Assembly: GCA_002433335.1 (NCBI GenBank)
Contig: DJHY01000084.1
Coordinates: 1 to 10,913, forward strand
Direction: 5' to 3'
DNA from: Rhodospirillaceae bacterium UBA6608
GTDB taxonomy: Bacteria; Pseudomonadota; Alphaproteobacteria; Rhodospirillales_A; Casp-alpha2
DNA length: 10,913 nucleotides
Made by a program: the position numbers and the translations under genes. Positions within the stretch are counted from its first letter, which is position 1, and every line of letters starts with the position of its first letter. The notes beneath the pieces are model-generated. The model did not search any database and had not been told where the DNA came from. It saw only the letters and a program-made list of their open reading frames with translations. Shown here in pieces: positions 7,272-10,913 of the stretch.

Positions 7272-8483
7272 TCAAGCCCCGTCGGGTGGTGGATGGTGGC
7301 GGCGGAACCGGACCGCCAGCATCAGGGCCATCGCACCTAGGATGCCCGCCGAACAGGTCATCATGAGCACCCCGTCATACCCCGCCCCCAGCCACACCAG
7401 ACCAGCCAGGCCCGGCGCCAATGCCGACAGCGCCAAATAGGGCATGGCCAACAACCCTGCGATCACGCCGAATTTCCGCCGCCCCAGAAGCTCGGCCACG
7501 ATCACCGGGCGGGTGATGCTCATCACCCCGTTGCCCGCGCCGTGGAACAACACGAACACCACCAGCAAACCTGGAATGGCCGATGTTCCGAGCAACGCCG
7601 CCGAAGCCGTCGCCATGGCCAAAAGGCTGACCGCCGTGATCGGCGGCGTGGTCGTGACATGGCGCTGCACCGCCAGAACGGCCAGGCGCCCCGCGACCTG
7701 AAGCGGGCCGATCATCGAGGCGGCGAGCACCGCCGCTTCCTCGCCGACGCCGCGTTCGGCCAACATCGGCAACAGGTGCGAGATCACCGCCGCGTGGTTC
7801 AAGGCCATCATTGCGTTGGCCAGGACCAGTGACCAGAACACCGGCGAGCGGGTCAGGCGCAGCGGTTTGCCGGTGTTTTCAGCGGCTGGTTCGGGGGCGA
7901 CCTGTGCTTCTGGCGTGCGCCCGGACAGGCTGAAGATCAGCAACGGCACACAAACGAACGCCGCCAGCGCCGCGAACACCAAGACGACGTTGCGCCAGCC
8001 GATCATCGATTCCAGCGTATGGACGGTCGGAAACGCGACCGTCCCGGCGAACCCGGCGACCAAGGTGACCACGGTGATCGCCTGCCGGGCGCGATCCCCC
8101 ATGGTGCGCGTCAACACGGCGAAGCAGGGTTCGTACAGGCAACCGGCCATGCAGATGCCCAACCCGGCCCAGACCGCATAGAACTGCCAAAGGGTTTCGA
8201 CCCGCGACAGCAGGACCAGCATCACCGCCCCGGCCAGGGCGGAGCTGATGAACAGCAACCGCCCGTGACCATGATCGATCAGGCGGCCGGCCAACGGAGC
8301 CAGGACGGCGGAGAACATCAACGCGACCGTCAAGGCCCCGGCGATTTCGACCTTGGACCAGGGAAAATCCCGTTCCCACACGGCCAGCAATGCCGGGAAC
8401 AGATAATAGAAGCCTGCCCATAGCAGGGTCTCCGCCGCGGCAAGCGGCCAGACGACGCGACGAAATTGTTGGGTCGAGATCAC
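7272..8483 (-). CDS. MFS transporter, 12 membrane helices
   Basis: A 403-residue inner-membrane secondary transporter of the major facilitator superfamily. Helices appear throughout in two groups of six, split by a polar loop (about 188-212) rich in Pro, Glu and Ala. PLAGRLIDHGHGRLLF (63-78) is the family's motif A in the loop between helices 2 and 3. The tail RRHHPPPDGA is cytoplasmic and polar. The start is GTG at 8483, backed by AAGGAA (minus strand, 8496-8491) seven bases upstream and by a membrane helix starting near residue 12; no better ATG lies nearby. The gene faces the porin and ends at a shared terminator. A perfect 20-bp palindrome lies 80 bases before the start, suggesting control by a dimeric repressor that is not encoded in this window. 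The substrate is unknown; the overall look is compatible with monocarboxylate or drug transporters. Confidence 0.9.
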   Translation of the reverse strand: MISTQQFRRVVWPLAAAETLLWAGFYYLFPALLAVWERDFPWSKVEIAGALTVALMFSAVLAPLAGRLIDHGHGRLLFISSALAGAVMLVLLSRVETLWQFYAVWAGLGICMAGCLYEPCFAVLTRTMGDRARQAITVVTLVAGFAGTVAFPTVHTLESMIGWRNVVLVFAALAAFVCVPLLIFSLSGRTPEAQVAPEPAAENTGKPLRLTRSPVFWSLVLANAMMALNHAAVISHLLPMLAERGVGEEAAVLAASMIGPLQVAGRLAVLAVQRHVTTTPPITAVSLLAMATASAALLGTSAIPGLLVVFVLFHGAGNGVMSITRPVIVAELLGRRKFGVIAGLLAMPYLALSALAPGLAGLVWLGAGYDGVLMMTCSAGILGAMALMLAVRFRRHHPPPDGA

Positions 8484-8562
8484 GGATCGTTTCCTTGCGC
8501 GGACGGTGCCGGTGCGGGCTCTGAACTAGGTTCTGGCCAGATTCCGGCGCGCGCCTTTTTGT

Positions 8563-8582
8563 TTAGACAAATATTTGTCTAA
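8563..8582. promoter_or_regulatory. Perfect 20-bp palindromic operator before the MFS gene
   Basis: TTAGACAAATATTTGTCTAA is its own reverse complement over all 20 bases. It sits 80 bases upstream of the transporter's GTG start, in the position expected of an operator for a MarR-, TetR- or GntR-type regulator. No clean -35/-10 pair was found on the minus strand. No regulator gene is adjacent. Confidence 0.6.
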
Positions 8583-8653
8583 TCCAATTTAGCGGCAGGC
8601 GCAAAACGCCAAATCACAAGGATGGGTTGTGAGCAGCCGGAGACAAGGACCCG

Positions 8654-8980
8654 AGATAAAGAAGAGGCGTCAGGGATGCGAGTCCTGGGACACCCACATC
8701 TAGCACCGTAAACGGTGCACCTGACGCCTCTCTTTGGAGCCGGCCAGGCTCCACGCAATTGAAAGCTGCCAATCCGCCTTTTGAACACCGTCTTCCCGTG
8801 GCCGCACCCTGGGCAGAGATCGAACCTCGGGACGTCGGGTCTTCGGGCAAAGCCCGTCGGCGGTAGCCGGACTGCGGCTGTTACCGGCTATTCCTTCCGT
8901 CGGACGGCGGGGACATGCCCCGCGGCCTCCGGTCGGCCCCGAACCGGACGGCTGGGACCAAGGCGGCACCTTTCAAAGCG
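8654..8980 (-). ncRNA. Candidate structured RNA of about 330 nt, family not recognised
   Basis: This GC-rich stretch has no protein gene but many helices. A 12-bp perfect stem (8663-8674 with 8720-8731) encloses two hairpins, GATGCG/CACATC (8675-8680, 8695-8700) and GCACCG/CGGTGC (8703-8708, 8713-8718), making a compact three-way junction. Further hairpins: 8736-8741 with 8747-8752, 8795-8801 with 8825-8831, 8844-8848 with 8852-8856, 8861-8869 with 8875-8886, 8907-8912 with 8918-8923 and 8929-8933 with 8943-8947. In one stem the plus strand has a C-A mismatch that is a U-G pair on the minus strand, favouring minus. Reading minus, the junction is followed by TTCTTTATCT, like a terminator, and a possible promoter lies upstream. 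Hallmark motifs of RNase P RNA, tmRNA and SRP RNA were not found. A 6S-like RNA remains possible but unproven. Confidence 0.45.
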
Positions 8981-8986
8981 CCCTTC

Positions 8987-9016
8987 ATCATGAGCGTCGC
9001 ACCATCCAGGCGGCAA
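8987..9016 (-). promoter_or_regulatory. Candidate promoter for the minus-strand structured RNA
   Basis: On the minus strand TTGCCG (9016-9011, four of six to -35) is followed after 18 bases by CATGAT (8992-8987, four of six to -10). A start near 8980 would lie just before the structured segment. The match is moderate only. Confidence 0.3.
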
Positions 9017-9046
9017 CGCGGAAACCTGGGGATTAGGGGCGAAAGT

Positions 9047-9095
9047 TGTGCATAACTCCCGATCCTACCCACAGGCGGTCCACACGTTTTCCACA
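9047..9095. promoter_or_regulatory. Cluster of DnaA-box-like sites
   Basis: TTATGCACA on the minus strand (9055-9047) is a perfect DnaA box (TTATNCACA). On the plus strand TTTTCCACA (9087-9095) fits the relaxed consensus. Two weaker sites ending in CCACA or CCCACA lie at 9065-9073 and 9076-9084. The three plus-strand sites are spaced exactly 11 bases apart, one helical turn. The cluster may be part of a replication origin or a DnaA-controlled regulatory region; no origin-flanking genes are present to settle this. Confidence 0.45.
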
Positions 9096-9099
9096 ATTG

Positions 9100-9382
9100 C
9101 CTTGGGACATCTTCGCTAACCCGTTGATTAGAGGAGACTCCTAAAGAAAATCGGCGGAACCCCGCGATTCACGCCCGCTGGCCGCATCAAATGACGATTT
9201 TTCGTCGAATTCATGCTGCACCGCAACCTGAGATGGTCACATGGACCAGTTGGTATACAAAAGACCACATACCATTAAGTATCTGAATTTTGGGCATAAC
9301 CAAACGCCATCAGACGTTTGCGCAATTGCGAAATACGGTTTAGGTTTGCCGCGGATTCAAAAAAAAATGACGAGGTTACGCC
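9100..9382. other. sdh upstream region without protein genes
   Basis: About 280 bases, AT-richer than the flanking genes. It holds a hairpin GACGA-TTTT-TCGTC (9193-9206), a dyad TGGTAT (9251-9256) with ATACCA (9269-9274), an inverted repeat CAAACG/CGTTTG (9301-9306, 9315-9320), the palindrome CGCAATTGCG (9321-9330) and a run of nine A ending at 9367. The sdh promoter should lie here, but I found no convincing -35/-10 pair. TTGGTATACAA (9250-9260) resembles operators of GntR-type regulators. Confidence 0.4.
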
Positions 9383-9775
9383 ATGGCGCGTCGTGAACGA
9401 CCCCTGTCGCCCCACCTGCAGGTCTATCGGCTGCCGATCACTGCAATCCTGTCCATCACTCACCGCATCACGGGCGTTGCGCTCTCGGGCGGTATCCTGA
9501 TCCTGACCTTCTGGCTGACCTCGGCGACCTATAGCGCCGATTGCTTCGCCTGGGCCCAGGCGGTGATGGGATCCTGGATCGGTCAAGTCGTCCTGTGGGG
9601 CGTTTTGTTCTCGCTTTATTATCATCTGGGCAACGGCATCCGGCACATGGTGTGGGACTCTGGCGCGGGTTTCGACCTGCCGACGGTCCACCGGTCGGAT
9701 TACATGGTCATTGCCTTCCCCGTCATCGCGACGGCGGCGACGCTCGGTTGCGTCTATTTCGTGATCGGAGGCTAA
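9383..9775 (+). CDS. sdhC: Succinate dehydrogenase cytochrome b556 subunit
   Basis: A 130-residue membrane anchor of complex II, binding haem b and ubiquinone together with SdhD. Three membrane helices are visible at about 22-46, 62-82 and 106-128. SITHRITG (24-31) supplies the quinone-site Ser24 and Arg28. YHLGNGIRHMVWD (80-92) holds His81, matching the haem ligand of E. coli SdhC (His84), plus His88 of the conserved RH pair. The N-terminal RPLSPHLQVY is the family signature. ATG 9383 has GAGG (9372-9375) seven bases upstream. It is first in the sdhCDA series, with sdhD four bases after its stop. Confidence 0.96.
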   Translation: MARRERPLSPHLQVYRLPITAILSITHRITGVALSGGILILTFWLTSATYSADCFAWAQAVMGSWIGQVVLWGVLFSLYYHLGNGIRHMVWDSGAGFDLPTVHRSDYMVIAFPVIATAATLGCVYFVIGG

Positions 9776-9779
9776 TTCC

Positions 9780-10160
9780 ATGGAAATGCGATCCCCCCTC
9801 GCACGGGTACGCGGCCTTGGCGCCGCGCACGAAGGCGCCCACCACTGGTGGGGCCAGCGCCTGACCGGCATCGCCCTGGTTCCGCTCTGCCTGTGGTTCA
9901 TCTGGGCCGTCTCGGGCCTTCTGGGCGCCGACCTTGCAACCTTCAAGGCTTGGCTCGCGACCGGACAGAACGCGGTTCTGATGATCCTTTTGATCGTTTC
10001 CGGCGTGCATCACGCCCAACTCGGCCTTCAGGTCGTGATCGAGGACTATGTCCATTGCAAGACCGCCAAGACGGTCGGCATCGTCCTTATCAAGCTTGGC
10101 GCCGTATTCGTCGGCGTCATCAATGTCTTCGCCGTCCTTAAGCTGACCTTCGGGAGCTGA
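9780..10160 (+). CDS. sdhD: Succinate dehydrogenase membrane anchor subunit
   Basis: A 126-residue second membrane anchor of complex II. Three helices lie at about 28-48, 62-84 and 99-120. HHAQLGLQVVIEDYVH (77-92) contains His78, which aligns with the haem ligand His71 of E. coli SdhD by its 11-residue spacing to Asp89, and Asp89-Tyr90 of the quinone site. HHWWGQRLTGIAL (21-33) is the typical alphaproteobacterial N-terminal motif. ATG 9780 has GGAGG (9767-9771), which overlaps the end of sdhC, eight bases upstream; a second in-frame ATG at 9786 is less well placed. Only six bases separate its stop from sdhA, so the genes are translated from one message. Confidence 0.95.
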   Translation: MEMRSPLARVRGLGAAHEGAHHWWGQRLTGIALVPLCLWFIWAVSGLLGADLATFKAWLATGQNAVLMILLIVSGVHHAQLGLQVVIEDYVHCKTAKTVGIVLIKLGAVFVGVINVFAVLKLTFGS

Positions 10161-10166
10161 TCCGAA

Positions 10167-10913
10167 ATGCCGAAAGCCTATGAACTGATCGATCACAAAT
10201 ACGACGTCGTCGTGCTGGGCGCCGGTGGCGCCGGTCTGCGCGCGACTTTGGGCATGGCGGCGGCTGGCTTGAAGACCGCCTGCATCACCAAGGTGTTCCC
10301 GACCCGGTCCCATACCGTGGCGGCGCAGGGTGGCGTTTCCGCCGCGCTGGGCAACCTGGATGAAGACCATTGGGAATGGCACATGTACGACACGGTGAAG
10401 GGCGCCGACTGGCTCGGCGACCAGGACGCCATCGAATACATGTGCCGCGAAGCCGTTCCCTCGGTTATCGAAATGGAACACTTCGGCATGCCGTTTTCGC
10501 GCACCGACGACGGACGCATCTACCAGCGCCCGTTCGGCGGCCACATGCGTAACTTCGGCGAAGCCCCGGTGCGCCGCGCCTGCGCTGCCGCCGACCGCAC
10601 GGGCCACGCCATGCTGCATACCCTGTATCAGCAGTCCCTGGCCCATAACGCCGAATTCTTCGTCGAATACTTCGCCATCGACCTGATCATGAGCGACGAC
10701 GGGGTTTGCGAAGGCGTCGTCGCCTGGAACCTGGACGACGGCACCATCCATACCTTCCGCGGGCATCAGACCGTGATGGCCACGGGCGGCTACGGCCGGT
10801 CCTACTTCTCCTGCACCTCGGCCCATACCTGCACGGGCGACGGCAACGCCATGGTGGCCCGCGCGGGCCTGCCGCTGGAAGACCACGAATTCGTGCAGTT
10901 CCACCCGACCGGC
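10167..10913 (+). CDS. sdhA: Succinate dehydrogenase flavoprotein subunit (partial, 5' part)
   Basis: The first 249 codons of the catalytic subunit of complex II, which oxidises succinate to fumarate on the cytoplasmic side; the window ends before the rest (about 595 residues in the family). The FAD-binding fold starts with [10 protein letters not shown] (14-23). [11 protein letters not shown] (46-56) includes His49, the residue covalently bound to FAD in this family. RPFGGH (121-126), MATGGYGR (204-211), TGDGNAM (223-229) and QFHPTG (244-249) are further conserved segments of the flavin and substrate region. ATG 10167 has GGGAG (10152-10156) ten bases upstream, inside the end of sdhD. No disruption is seen in the visible part. 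sdhB is expected beyond the window. Confidence 0.96.
   Translation, partial: MPKAYELIDHKYDVVVLGAGGAGLRATLGMAAAGLKTACITKVFPTRSHTVAAQGGVSAALGNLDEDHWEWHMYDTVKGADWLGDQDAIEYMCREAVPSVIEMEHFGMPFSRTDDGRIYQRPFGGHMRNFGEAPVRRACAAADRTGHAMLHTLYQQSLAHNAEFFVEYFAIDLIMSDDGVCEGVVAWNLDDGTIHTFRGHQTVMATGGYGRSYFSCTSAHTCTGDGNAMVARAGLPLEDHEFVQFHPTG

Noticed and set aside
8795..8831. tRNA-like T-arm on the minus strand (GGTTCGATC followed by a GGCCA end)
   Set aside because: Only four of five T-stem pairs form. No acceptor, D or anticodon arm could be assembled, so it is not a tRNA; the segment folds better as its own hairpin.
8579..8993. Several short open frames of 69-89 codons on both strands in the structured intergenic region
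   Set aside because: They overlap one another in different frames, are rich in Arg, Pro, Gly and Cys, lack ribosome sites, and fit a GC-rich RNA-like segment.
9213..9278. Small 21-codon open frame starting at ATG 9213
   Set aside because: There is no ribosome-binding site before it and no recognisable composition; it overlaps the likely sdh regulatory region.
9723..10904. Long open frame of 393 codons on the minus strand over sdhC-sdhD-sdhA
   Set aside because: It is antisense to three well-supported sdh genes and has low-complexity Gly/Ala/Val/His-rich content, a typical shadow frame.
1..10913. CRISPR arrays, insertion sequences, integrase genes or rRNA
   Set aside because: No regularly spaced repeats, transposase or integrase motifs, terminal inverted repeats or rRNA signatures were seen on either strand.

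Overview
The window looks like the chromosome of a free-living alphaproteobacterium, probably of the Rhodospirillales type. Coding regions are GC-rich with strongly biased third positions. The encoded pathway is the ethylmalonyl-CoA type of acetyl-CoA assimilation, chemoreceptors are abundant, and sdhC-sdhD-sdhA has the usual alphaproteobacterial order. This placement is inferred from protein character, not from a database search.

Layout: (1) 114-2091, plus strand: a two-gene carbon-metabolism unit, a malyl-CoA/beta-methylmalyl-CoA lyase of the HpcH/CitE family followed by a double-hotdog MaoC-type mesaconyl-CoA hydratase. (2) 2237-5851, plus strand: two methyl-accepting chemotaxis proteins. 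Their sensor halves are unrelated, but their signalling halves are about 90% identical. The first has a good sigma-54 promoter; the second has a leader with three hairpins. (3) 6066-7201, plus strand: an outer-membrane porin broken by a one-base frameshift near 6591, preceded by a palindrome resembling an alphaproteobacterial Zur box and by a second dyad. A strong bidirectional terminator (7222-7260) separates it from (4) a convergent MFS transporter on the minus strand (7272-8483, GTG start), whose upstream region holds a perfect 20-bp palindrome. (5) 8484-9382: about 900 bases without protein genes. They hold a GC-rich, highly structured segment that could be a stable RNA read from the minus strand (about 8980 to 8654), a cluster of DnaA-box-like sites at 9047-9095, and an AT-richer leader before sdh. 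(6) 9383 to the window end, plus strand: sdhC, sdhD and the first 249 codons of sdhA.

How the genes fit together: the hydratase and lyase convert mesaconyl-CoA to glyoxylate plus propionyl-CoA. Propionyl-CoA is normally carboxylated to succinyl-CoA and then succinate, which is oxidised by Sdh. Regions 1 and 6 are therefore metabolically linked, and I recall them being directly adjacent in relatives such as Rhodospirillum rubrum. The roughly 7.3 kb of chemoreceptors, porin, transporter and non-coding sequence between them would then be an insertion or rearrangement. No mobile-element genes, CRISPR array, rRNA or recognisable tRNA was seen. The most open question is the unassigned structured segment next to the DnaA-box cluster.
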